Origin: Lumbricus rubellus
Lineage: Eukaryota > Annelida > Clitellata > Crassiclitellata > Lumbricidae
NCBI GenBank assembly: GCA_945859605.1
Contig: OX243811.1
Span: 53,478,494 to 53,542,493, forward strand
Reading direction: 5' to 3'
DNA length: 64,000 nucleotides
Part shown: piece by piece, positions 1 through 12,000 of the stretch
Layout of the letters: each line of letters starts with the position of its first letter
Position numbering within the stretch: position 1 is the stretch's first letter
The notes under the pieces: model-generated
The model's input: only the letters and a program-made list of their open reading frames with translations
The model's database searches: none
What the model was told of the DNA's origin: nothing
Position numbers and translations under genes: made by a program

Positions 1-240
1 GTGTCGCTGGCGGTGGTGAGGGTGGCTGCGAAAGATGGGATCGGTGGCGGTACGGCTGAATCCTTTGCCGCACTCGTGGCACCTCCTCCCTGCTTGAAGT
101 CGGCCTCGGCCTCAGCCCGTCTCGCCCTCAACTCGGCCAAACGCTGGGCAGTGTACTCGGACAATCCAATTCGACCGGCTGCTCTCTGACCGGACATGAC
201 CGGAGATGACGTAGGACTGGCTGTGCGTGCCTCTGTACTG
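1..240 (-). other. GC-rich, coding-like fragment with a C2H2-like motif, truncated by the window edge
   Basis: The first 240 bases are more GC-rich than what follows. On the minus strand one frame reads CHECGKGFSRT followed by histidines, resembling one C2H2 zinc finger, while another minus frame reads an Ala/Glu/Arg-rich helix. No start, stop or splice site can be tied to it because the window begins here. It could be an exon of a zinc-finger gene or the finger of a decayed retroelement. The call rests only on the short finger-like motif. Confidence 0.25.
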
Positions 241-3159
241 CCGCCACCGCTCTCTGGATGAACAAGACAATTAAACAGCAGTTAATTAAGAATGTTTAAT
301 TAACTGATAGATGAACTTCTCTATCGCCTGATAATGGACAAACATACATTCGCGCTATTTTGAACTAATTGTTATGATAATAATAATAATTTTGGCGCTA
401 TATACTCTGGCTTTATTCCGTCTATCCATGCAGGTCTTCCGACGAACAAGGTTAAGCAATAAAGCGCCTCTCTTATCGATCAACCATAAGTTGTCTACTG
501 CTACAGGCAATACACGTGGTTCAGGTGTGGTGAAAAAGCTGCATCCATTATTACCTCCCCCGACCATCAAAACTGCCCGAGACCGGAACGCATTTGGTGC
601 GTCACCTTTTCCACACCGCATCCGCGGCAAGCCTCGAGTTGTCATGGTAACGACAGCGCCATCTGGAGGCCAGTCTAGAAACGGCGTTTGCCTATAAGAT
701 GTTTGGGAGTGGCAGAGCCGCCGTTGGTTCGTAGTCCCAGGTCGATTGCGAGGAATAGAGGGTGATGATCGATGTCTGAGTCAGCGTTTGCCAGCCAACA
801 ATGCTGAATCACAATGGATGATAAAAAAATGTATCGACAAAGCTGCGTCTATCGGTCGGTCAAGCGCAATATTCGTTGTTGCATGGTAGGCTAAGCCTAT
901 ACTAAAGGAATTGAAACTCTCTGTTCGCACACGTGCTGACAATCCTCTGTGATAATGGAAAGAAAGAAATTTTCCAGATAAGCAAACTAGACATTACGCT
1001 GCATTATAGGATCGGCAATTATTATTAGGCCTATTTATTCAATTGTAAGATAACTGCATGGATAGCTGGATGAAACAAAGCGAGTGTAGCCTAATGTGCC
1101 ATCTTTGCATTCTCTAAATGAAAAATAAATTTACACAATTATTTACGTATACAAAAATTAATGGCAACTTTTTCTCACTATTACATTCTGATAAGAAGAA
1201 GAAATCTTTTCTATCCATCCGAATGTAGGCCTAATACCATTTACAAGACAATAGCATATGCAAAATAAGTTGTCCAAGGGCGGCATTTTGAGTTTCCGCT
1301 TCCAGGATTTCAGCTTCGTACCGTCCGCACGCCACTGGCACCATGTTGACCTCGGTTAAAAATAGCCTCAGCATAAACCTAGCACCTCTTAGGCACAATA
1401 ATTATTGTCATGTGAAAATTATGTAGGGCCTATAAACCTCCAAAATTCATGTTCGATGTCAGGTCAGAATCCATGGCATGCAAAGTATGGAGCTATACGC
1501 GGTGTAGGCTAAATTCTTTCTGACGGTGAAAATCGGATGGCGTCAAACGGAAACCAGAACAGGGCGGTTTGAGAATTTCGGTCCTGAGTGAAATGCCAGG
1601 AAGAAGGGAGAGTACGGAGATTGACAGGCAAGAGGAATGGTTCAGCACACCGCGTGTAGGGCCTACAGTACACTGTACACTGTACACGTGTAGTTGCTTC
1701 TAGGCAATAGGACTGATAGTCTTGCACTCCTTGCATGCCAATCAAACAGCTAACACTAATAAGGGGGTCAACAAGTGCACGTAAACAAACTAATCAGAAG
1801 ACGGGTTTCTGACAGCAAAACCTGTTCAAACACGTTTCTCTCGACAATTATTGTCAGAGCATTCGAAAGCTTTTGAGTAGGCTATACGCATCTGCCATAG
1901 GATAACAAGCAAGAACTTTCGATAGGTTTAGCCTACTATAGATCTAAACAGTAAACAATGACAATTAAGGGTGTAGACTAGCCAGTATACTATAGCTAGG
2001 CCTGGCAATGACCAAATCGCCAAAAACTAAATGATTATTTAATCTACTCAATTTATATAGCAGTTCGTCCAGTTCCTATAGTAAACTCAAAGTATAGCGC
2101 TACCTAATGTCAAGTTCAGACTGTTCAGTGCACCAGCTTACTCTCGAGCGCTTTTACACTCGAAGCCCTATAGCAGACCAGCCTCCACAAAACGAACAGA
2201 CCAAATACCATATAGTATCCTAGCTACCTCTTCTCTCTTTGGTCTCTTGTCAATCGGTTAGATGCTATCCAGTGGAGGTTAGCTGCCGATTGGCAGAGAT
2301 AACAGATTAAAACGTGGTAAGCCTACATATGGATAACATCTCTGATACGACGAAGCGCTCGTGAATACACCGGTGCCCTGCACCTCGCTACAGATTAACG
2401 CTTAAGAAAGTTAGTCATTATGTTCAGGCCTACGTAGCCTAATGTAGAACAGAAATCAGATTACTCTGCATGACATGATCGAAGTCTCGACACAATGTCA
2501 TCTTAACGTTTCCAGTTATAGGCATACGTCATTTCCTTGCAAACAGATACGCTAGCCTATAGCACTAGCCTACAGTAGCCTAAACTGCCCGCACATACAG
2601 GTTTATCATTGTAGGTTATACGGTTATAGGCCTACATTCGCTTTTATTAGTGCTAAGGATTTCTTACTATGTTTTTAAATTATAAGACAATGATCTGGTT
2701 CACAAACCGGCTGCTGGTTTCGACGCTGGTCTCTGCAGTGGCGTCGACATTCCCTGTTCTGCGTCTGATCACCGCTTATATAAACTCTTCACCGACGACT
2801 TTATACCGGAATTGCCCGAGTAGGATAACGATAGATAGACCGGCTCATATATCAACGGCGTCCACTGTTGTATACGCTACCACCATCCACTATTCTCTGC
2901 CATCGATGACTGAAGAGCTGATATATATTTCTGGCGTCGGCGGCGGCTCAACGTTAACGGGCTTCTTCAACGGACAGATAGGGTAGAGTGGGTATAAGGC
3001 GTCTGGCATAAACGCTGCAGCGAGTTTGCCAATAGATCGTCTCGGTTAATTGCTGCCAGATGGAAATAGCGATCTGGAGTGGATGGAAGAGATGCGGATG
3101 GGGCGAGTATAATATAGGATGGATTAAACAGTGCCAGCAACTGTTTCCAGGGCTACGGG

Positions 3160-3280
3160 CTGCTGCTGCTGCTGCTGTTGGCCATGCACGATGGCTGTGA
3201 TAGTGCAAGACTGCTTACAATGGTGCAGACGGCAGCGAGATGTGCGTGCCACCAACTCAGCACCAGCAGCAGCAGCAGTG

Positions 3281-3312
<32 letters not shown>
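3160..3312. repeat. CTG tract (3160-3178) and interrupted CAG tract (3264-3312)
   Basis: A CTG run and, about 85 bases on, a longer interrupted CAG run lie in opposite phase and can pair as an inverted repeat. Frames across them translate as poly-Ser, poly-Ala or poly-Cys and are not supported as genes. Confidence 0.85.
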
Positions 3313-3313
<1 letters not shown>

Positions 3314-4261
3314 ACCCTGTACAATTGACCATGCAGTCTTCGGTGTTTCTCTTGGCTGAATTATAGATTAATGCGATGAGGCTAAATATAAAACGACCCG
3401 TTGGAATTTCCCCTCATACCTCCACCTATCGTAGATCCACTAAGTCTTGTCAAGTGGGATTATTAAGTGTATTGTTACACTATTATAGCATAGGCATAGT
3501 GTAAATATTTTTTTATGTTATTTATACTGTGATCATAGTTCGATCTGGACACTATAATTCCAACGCCATGAAAACTCATGTCTAGTCTATAATTATAGGC
3601 CTAGGCTATTTATTTAGACGTGTCTAAATCCAGACCCAAGCTAAGATCAGAAGTTTGGAGTTTACAACTAAGATACGGTTCAACGAATTCTTATTTCGTC
3701 TAGATATTTTTTAAGTGTTTGCAAAATATAAAATCAACGAAATAGAAACTTTAGCACCAACAAAATCGAGAATAAGTCTTATAAGTTATAGCCTATAATT
3801 ATAGACTTAATTTAGGCCTATACCTAGGCCTTTAATTGTGCATCATGCAATAGTGCTAACGTAGGCCTGTCTTTTTTGTAAAGAGAGTGACGCTTCCAAC
3901 TATAATTGTCAGCTTTGACTTATAGAGCGCTGTTGTATTAAAATATCCGTAGTACGAATTAATCTATGGTCGCTTCAATTGAAATCGTAATTAGTCTTTA
4001 ATCCATATATTATAGGATAAACCCTAGCTCTTCCCAGATATTAAAATCTGTTTCGTCAGAGAATCCAATAGCTATTTTAGAGCTGGTAGGCACTTTGAGA
4101 AAGAATGATGAGAACAATTATAGCAGAGCATTATCATCGGCTTTTATCCGGACGAATTTATAACGAAGAGATAAATTTTTGACACCGTGATGAAGGCGCC
4201 GTCTCGTTGAGTCACCGTCTTTGTTGACTAGACACTGCAGCTACAGCAACGCTTTTAACAC

Positions 4262-4285
4262 CAGCAGCAGCAGCAGCAGCAGCAG
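4262..4285 (+). repeat. CAG trinucleotide repeat, eight units
   Basis: An uninterrupted (CAG)8 run followed by GGT/GGC-rich sequence. No exon is supported around it. Confidence 0.9.
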
Positions 4286-4923
4286 AGGTGGTGGCGGTGG
4301 TAGAGGCGACTGTTCTGCTGCAAATGAGACAATTGGCCAACAGCTTTTGGACAGGACGCATATTTGCTGGGATCAGTTGGTCCTTTCTTCTTATTCGGAC
4401 ACAATACAATGCAATACAATTCACTTTATTGCAACCAGAAAACAAGAAAACAATAAAAGTACAAAACATGCATGCATTGGCTACAAAGGGGGGCCCAAAA
4501 GGGATGGACATCCCGCTGGGAAGGGTCACCCAAGTAAAAAATTCCCAAGAAAAATTAATCAAGATAGCTTAAAAGAAAGAGACTAAAACAAATTAGGTGA
4601 TGACAGATTGCAGAAAAGCTTATATTGTCAAGAGCATGTAGAGAAACAAACTTAACTAAGTACTTAACTAAAATCTTAACTACACATGGTCATGTGACAC
4701 CGGCAGACACAGGCTACTGTGAGGCAGTCACTCATGTCTAGTGTTGCAGTGCAGACAGATGATCACAGATCTCCTTCGCCCGATTGTCTTTAATCGACAA
4801 TGACACTTTTGAGTGTGTACACCACACTTGTAGGCTAGACTTGATAATGTTCTGAATAGCCTACTCAGAAAGTTAAAAAGTTGACTCTGACCGCCAAGGA
4901 GCCCTTACAGCCGGGGGCCCTCG

Positions 4924-5359
4924 GGGGCCGTCCATAAAGTACGTCACGCTATTTTTGACCATTTTTTACCCCCTGTCACAAACTGTCACACATGGCCTGA
5001 CCCCCCCCCCCCCTTTAAAGTACGTCACACTTTCGAAATTTTTTAAACATTAACACCGAAAGGCTATACATTATTAGGGCCTAAAACAAGGCTTTGCAGC
5101 AGCATTACTAGCGTAGTAGCGCTCCTAGCCATTCAGGGATACGCATTTCATGCTATTTTGACATAAAACTAATTCAAATGTTTCACAAAATGTGTGAAAT
5201 TTTTTGTAAAGCTATTAAATTCTACACAAAAAAAATAAAAGAATTATAAATAAATAAATAAATAAATGTGTGACGTCACACATGGCCTGACCCCTCTGTC
5301 AAAAACTGTCACACATGGCCTGACCCCCCTCGAGTGTGACATACTTTATGGACGGCCCC
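4924..5359. mobile_element. MITE with GGGGCCGTCCATAAAGT termini
   Basis: The left end GGGGCCGTCCATAAAGTACG and the right end reading back as GGGGCCGTCCATAAAGTATG are inverted copies. The element is flanked on both sides by TCG (4921-4923 and 5360-5362), a possible 3-bp target duplication. Inside are repeated ACACATGGCCTGACCCC words and an AAAT microsatellite, with no coding capacity. It seems to sit inside an older element whose end (GCTACGCCACTGG near 5392) resembles the hAT end at 63390. A related fragment is at 63700-63842. Confidence 0.75.
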
Positions 5360-5590
5360 TCGTGCACTGCACAGGTTGCACGCCCTATTGCTACGCCACT
5401 GGCCCGATGACTTCCATTTAGCCTATTTACAATAGAGTATTGGAAGCTAAAGGAAAAGAAGAGGTCGTGCAGTTAAAAAATTCTTTTACAAGCCCTGCAA
5501 GAAGCCTATCAATAACTTCTATAGGCTAGATAGGCCTCCACATCCACAGCACATGCAGTGGGAAGAATATAGCCTAAGCTTGTGTATTAA

Positions 5591-5647
5591 CCCTTTAACA
5601 ACCAGCATGCACTAAGTGCATTGAAAACATGTAGCTGGTCGTTAAAG
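5591..5647. mobile_element. piggyBac-like micro-MITE, copy 1 (degenerate)
   Basis: TTAA at 5587-5590 is followed by CCCTTTAACAACCAG, and the other side ends in CTGGTCGTTAAAG, where the terminal GG-TTAA has been lost. The core GCATTGAAAACAT is shared with the copies at 7807 and 11182. Confidence 0.6.
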
Positions 5648-5980
5648 CTAGGATTCGTTGGTTAATTAGGCCTAATTAATGGCAGTAGGCCTATGCTTAT
5701 GAACTATAATCAATCTCAGAACATAATTAAATGACATCAAACGATGGGTAGCTATGAAGGCCTATTGGCCTATTGCAAGGTTGATTAGTCATGCAAACGC
5801 TGGGCCTTTGTGAAAACAGCTAATCCCTGTACATTTTTGTATTTATTTTAGAACTAACGTTTTTACCCGTCTTCGCCCAGGTTTTTTCCGAGGCACGAGT
5901 TTTCACCAGTTCCTATAGTCACTGCACGAGTATGCTGTGAGCAAGACAGAATCTCCTTTAAAGTCAGCCTGTTAATTCTT

Positions 5981-6233
5981 ACCTCCCCTTCCATTCTCCC
6001 TTTCTTTCAACCTTCTAGCTTTCACTCCCGTCCCGTGCCACTCCTCCCCTCTTCTTTCCCCTCCCCTCTCCTCCTGTCCCACCTTTCTCCTCTGCTCTTC
6101 TTATAATATACTGTAAGCAAGGCACACTCCCTACTAAAATCTCCCCTCTCCTCTACTCCCCGCCCTCCTCCCACCCTCCTTTCCCGTTCATCCTCTCTCG
6201 TCTTCACCCTCCTCTCCTACCCTTCATCCCCAC
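5981..6233. repeat. Pyrimidine-rich tract
   Basis: About 250 bases of almost uninterrupted C/T runs on the plus strand (CTCC, CCTCTCC), broken once near 6100-6130. Frames through it are compositional only. Confidence 0.7.
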
Positions 6234-7806
6234 CCATCCACTACCGTCTCGGCGGTCTCGCCCTCTCACAATAATAATTATTATTACACCCATCTGCCTG
6301 GAATAATTATTACATTCTCCTCTGCAGCTGCGGATTAAGCTTAGGCCTATGCCTGGGGTCTTCCTGTCTTCCTCTACTCGCTGACTGCAGGCATTCATTC
6401 CTTTCTCCGATGTTTCTGCAGTTCACACTGCGAGTGGCGCTCTACAAATGTCCAGATCTGATACGATATTAATTATATAATTATTATTGTCATAATTCTT
6501 GTTTAACTTACGATCATCGGTTAATAATATAGGCTTATTTTATTGTCGAGAATTCGCTTGAATAATGGTGAAATGGCGTCTTAACTCTGCACAACGTTAA
6601 CTAGGCTACCGCAACGAAAATTATAATGTCCATTATCTCGAGATTTAAAGTGAATTGTGAGCTGAAAATAGCTGCGATGACCTACAAATTTGCATGAGAA
6701 CGTTTTGTAAACTATTCCGTAACGCTAGAGCGTTCCATTTCAATGTATTTAGCCGCACACCATACAAACATACGTACCGTACAAACGGAAGGACAAACTT
6801 TCAGACTTGTAGACTAAAGGAAGTTATAGTAGGCTATTATAGATAATTATAATACCTCAAATCACATTCCTATTTGTCTCCGAAATACATTTACCATTTA
6901 TCACATTCCATTTTTCCTAAACTATCATCTACATCATCTATTTACACTAATTAAATTAAGTATTAATACTAAATTACATTTAAAATAAATAAACCATGTA
7001 TTCTTATACTTTTGATGGTGCTTTGGTGCTCAAAGCAGTGCCATTGCAACTAAGAATGCCAAGATTATTGACAGTGAAGTTGGGCCAAATTCACAATAAT
7101 TGTAGCATTACAGAAATAGAACTTCACCTTTCACAAGTACAAGACAAACAATATTTGATAATGTTCAATTACAACGGCTCAAATGCTTACTTTGAAGCTG
7201 GTTAAAAGGACTAGTTTAGATCAACTGACTTGTGAAAGAAAAGTTTCAGTTCTGTAGGCGCACAGAACAAAGCATAGCTTCTACTTTCTAAGGTCTGAAG
7301 GCAGAAAGTCCCATATGGCAGGACTAGCAACCGTGAATAGCATTAGCCAACTTAGACAAGAAATGCACCAGAGAGACTGCACACTTTCCAAATGCCAACC
7401 AAAAAGCCACACACAACATGAGAACACATCAGCACGCACTTAGCACGTAATAATTAATCACATGATTAGTACCAACTAGAAGTAGAATCAATCACACACA
7501 AGAAGTCAGTGCAAAGAAGGAAAAAAGTGGTATTTGGTCTTGAAAAGATGATTCCAAGTGGCAGCAATAAAGTATTATAGATGATTGTATTGGTTCTAAC
7601 AGAATTCAAACCAAGTTATAACATGTATAAGTAGCCTGAGTGATACGGACACGGGACACCTGAATGAAACTAATCAACCAAAAGCCCTCATAGGTAAATG
7701 AATCCTGTAAAAATAATAATATTATTATGTCACTCAGGTTTTAGGTGGGGAATCTGAGTGAGGCATAATTCATGAACAGTAAAAGATGAAGACAAACAAC
7801 ATTTAA

Positions 7807-7874
7807 CCATGTAACGACCAGCCATGTACTAAAATGCATTGAAAACATATAATATGTAGATGGTCGTTAAAGGG
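7807..7874. mobile_element. piggyBac-like micro-MITE, copy 2
   Basis: Flanked by TTAA at 7803-7806 and 7875-7878. The right end CTGGTCGTTAAAGGG-like terminus is intact and the left has two changes. The core contains GTACTAAAATGCATTG and AAAACATAT, as in the other copies. Confidence 0.7.
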
Positions 7875-8099
7875 TTAAAATCCTAGTTGGCCAAAGTTAA
7901 GTCATTAATTTGCTTATCTCAAACAAATGCTGCTTTAACCATTTGCAACCAGTTCTCACACTTCATGTACAGTGAGAGCAGCATCCATCAGTTGCAAAAC
8001 TCAAGTCAGTATGTTTTGGTAAATAACATGTACAAACTATTATCTTTTTTTATAAATACCATGTACATTGTACAAACTGTTGTGTCTCAATCCATAACC

Positions 8100-8354
8100 T
8101 GGGTCTCTTTATTCACCCGTTTGGGTGGGGCAAGATGTAATAGAATTGGTGAACTTGATTAACTACAGAGACAGTTTTTTTCTGGTTTGATAATTTAAAG
8201 GACATACAAAACACACATCTATTTTACACTTTAACACAGGCTACACACTTTAAAGTATTCATGTATTATATACAACTTCTGCCGAAAAGTGGTATATGTG
8301 CACGATGTAAAAAGAAACAGCAAACACATACAATGTCATATACATGCATTGCCA

Positions 8355-8388
<34 letters not shown>

Positions 8389-9050
8389 CACAAATAAAAA
8401 TATGAACTAACAAATAAAAAAAATCCAAAATAATGATAAATCACAATGTTTACATTGAGAGCAAACAAAAGTTAAAACTATAATAATAACAAATAAAAAA
8501 CCTAATAATAATTAATAATATTCAGAGAAATCTTGAGAGTTAGTTGGCATCAAATTACAACATATCGCAATGCCGAAGTCAACGGGCAAAATAATCGAAA
8601 TAATCTGTCGGACTACAACCAAGTTGGCTGTTAGTCGAAATACAGAAAGCACAACAGCCAATCAGAGAGCTTTGGCCGGTCAAATTAAAACAAATGAAAT
8701 TTACTCAAATGTCTTAATTTAGATCATCTCTAGCTACGCATCATCGCCGCTAGCCTTGGTTCTGTAATCGTTCGTTTACCGAGTCTTGTCTGAATTATTA
8801 TTCACATCGCATGCACTCTAGGCTAATAATCGTTTTTTCCAGTTGCCGCATGAACACCGAGGACCATTCCCGTCGTTCAGTCCTCGTGTCCATTCTGCAA
8901 CTAAAAGGCAATGTAGGAATTTCAGGAATAAATAGATGTCCAGCAATGGTTTGGGAAAAGGAAGCGAAAGATGACAGAGACATTTGGAAATGCAAGCTGC
9001 TAGGCGTGTTCTGTTGACGACAGGCCGCATGTTGCATGGCACGACTGAGG
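8100..9050 (-). other. SHOC2: Probable 3' untranslated region of SHOC2
   Basis: This stretch follows the SHOC2 stop codon on the minus strand. The nearest minus-strand AATAAA that I see is the complement of TTTATT at 8108-8113, which would give a 3' UTR of about 950 nt. An AAT microsatellite lies at about 8357-8386. Open frames on both strands at 8798-9064 are not coding in my view. The polyadenylation point is a guess. Confidence 0.35.
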
Positions 9051-12000
9051 TCAAATCGTCCCATACGTCCCCTTCATCTTAAGATACTAAAAACAACACA
9101 CACAATATAATACGTTAGAACCATGGCTCGTATCTACCTCAATCAGATTGTTTAAACCAGAGATGGCAACACATGGCCCATTTTTCTGGGGCCAGCCCCA
9201 TTGACATTGTACTGAGCACTTGGGAACCTTTAATCCTTTTACGTATTTTTAGAACTTAATTAAAAACTTAACAAGCAATTTGTTGTATATTGCAGTGTAG
9301 AGTTGTAGATATAATGGGAAATCAGCCTGAGATTGGTATACATCCTAAGCTGCCATTAATATCCTAGGTCGGTCTTCTGTTAAAAGAAGTTGCCATGTTT
9401 GGTTTGAATCACAATATAGTTCTAAAGACATTTATAATACAAGGACGTACATACTGGAACATACAAAATTGCCACAAGATAGCTGCAAAAATTGCCACAA
9501 GATATCTGCAAAAATTGTGTGTCTCCCGGGATAGCTAATACACTACTACGTCAACGGTCGTGTGTTCGTGAACAAAAAAAACATTTTGAGCACCATATTT
9601 AGCTGAATTTTACTTCTTTTCAGCTTTTGCATGTTGGAAAGTTGCATTTTTCGGTGTTGCATCTCAAACGCTCATAAATTTGAAAAACTCACGAATATTT
9701 CTAATCGGCTTTAGGATCGCGTATAAATATGGTCACTCTTGTTGCTTTTAAAATTTCAGACAAATCCTTAAAGTTTTGACCGACTTGTGACACTTTTTGT
9801 TGTGTTCTACTTTATTGTGGACACAGTGTATAATAACAATGCATTTGACAGGTCCATTTCAAGAACCACTTTACAACAACCTCATGTTCTAACTAGTTTC
9901 TCTTCTATATGTTACCAAAATTTTGAGATACATGTCTGAAACCAAGTTAAGTCATAAAGATAAAATCTGTATCTGGTGCACCATGAAACTGGATTAACCG
10001 AGAACAAATAAGAAACATGGCACTGGCCAACCTGAATGACAAGAGATGGTCCTTCAGCCACAATCTCTTGAGGAATCTGACTCAGCGGACAGTTCTCAAT
10101 GCTCATGATCTGTAGGTTAGAGCAGAGCGCCAGCTCATAGGGTAGATTGTGCAGGTTGGGGTTGTCATTGATGTACAGCGATTCCAGATTCTCGAGTGAG
10201 CCTAAAACGCAAATTATACAAAGTCCAATACAACAGATCCTTTCACCTGAATGCTGAATGTAATAAGACAAAACATCTTTAACAATGTCAGCTGCTGATG
10301 TTACAGTTGAGCATCAGCATAGTCCAGCAAGGCTCATAGAAATTTATGCAACAAAGGCTCTACCACCTGAAACTTTCACATAGGATCAATAAATAATAAT
10401 AAATAATTTAACCAACGATCACAGTGATGTGTAAATTCAGCTGAACCAAAGCATGTATTGGAAACAGGTTAGACCAGTTAGCATACATCTGCTAAAAAGC
10501 AGAATTAGCATTCAAAACTGGAATTGTAAAATAGCAAGTGTCTTGACCTGATAAGCAGAATAATAGATTTTCTAAATAAATAACATTAATTATGAAACTG
10601 AATTCTCCAATGAAGAAAAGAAACATCGGAAAGATTAAGCAGCACTTAAAGAAGACCGATTCCAATCAATCCAGATGCTTCGCTTACGTTCGCCTCTCCA
10701 GCTATATTCATCTTCCACAGGAACCGCGGTTGGAGTTCCTCAGCCCTACTCATCCCACTTTTTGGAAATGATTGAGTGCTATCTTATAAAAATTTATTAG
10801 TGACAGCAATGACTTGGGTTTGGAGCCCCTCTGAATCTCTGAGTGGCACTTAATAAATATTCAATTATAAATTTTACAACATTGATTATCAATTAATATT
10901 TTGTTCACTAAAAGAAGATAGGTTTCCCAATAGTCTAATTATTAGCATGCTGGGTTGTAAACTGAGAGAATGGGAGTTAAAAATCTCCATCAGGGCAGAA
11001 ATCTTGTTTTAAGAAATGCTCAACCCACATCCCTCCGTTACAACGAGTACATCGACAGTTGGTAAGAAAGATCAGACATCGATGGAGAAAGAGCAGGTTT
11101 CACACCCACATTATAAGCTGAGGCTGACAAAAATAAGTCGCTAACACTTCCGATGCATAGCCGCATCACAGACTAGCTTAACCCTTTAACGACCAGCTAC
11201 ATATGTTTTCCCATACATTTTAGTACACGCTGGTCGTTAAAGGGTTAAGGGACTCTCCTACTTCTAATTCGCGTAGAGAATATATATAAAACAATAAGCA
11301 CTGCTCATAGAAGACTGTTTTTGGAGTAGGCAAGGTTCTATTTGCATTCTGAAGCATGATTCTAATCCCAGTCCATCAGCTGGTGCAAAAAAAATGTTAA
11401 AAAAACAAAGCAGCACATACCTATTTCTCTTGGCACAAATGTTAGGTTGTTTTCTCCAGCACCGAGGTAAGTCAAGTTGTTAAGCAGCCTGTAACAATAA
11501 CAAATGATGTCCCTGCTTCAGACAGCATATCTCGCATACCATTGGATAGCAAATCTAGCAGGAAATAAATAAGCCAGAACTTGCCATACAGAACTTTCTA
11601 TTTAGTCTGCAACTGCAAATCACTTCAATGTATTTGGTACAATGCTTGAATGATCGGCTACAAAAATGCTCCGTACAAAACACACACACCACGCAGTATG
11701 AAATAACAAAATTAAACATAATACAGAAACCAACCATATACAAGAGCCAATCAATACAATCAGCAAGTTATTCATTTGCTGAGAAAGTCAATTCACTTAA
11801 ATCGTGTATCGAAAGATGCAATGAAAAACTGTAACAAAAGGGCAATTCCAAAAATCAATCTTATATACTGATAATTGTTTGTCCACTACAGATAAAAAAA
11901 ACCATATTTGAAAGTGCAAAAGACAAAACTGAATTGCTGCAAGTCAGATGAATAGTGAGGCATAATAATGTCATCATTCTCATGGTGAGACACAAAAGCA

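Larger units (their letters stand above)
241..4920. other. Intergenic stretch, no supported gene
   Basis: No convincing exon is seen on either strand. The stretch is AT-rich and crowded with TAGGCCTA-like words and contains two CAG/CTG trinucleotide tracts annotated separately. Short open frames here have no recognisable domain and no splice context. Confidence 0.6.
5648..8099. other. Intergenic stretch without supported gene
   Basis: Apart from the pyrimidine-rich tract and the micro-MITE, nothing gene-like is visible. The small open frame at 6996-7205 has no recognisable domain and no splice context. Confidence 0.5.

Noticed and set aside
355..697. Two opposed frames of about 100 residues
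   Set aside because: They are mirror images of the same DNA, with no motif, and one begins in an ATA/ATT repeat.
8798..9064. Overlapping open frames on both strands
   Set aside because: The SHOC2 stop codon and 3' UTR explain this stretch; no domain or splice support.
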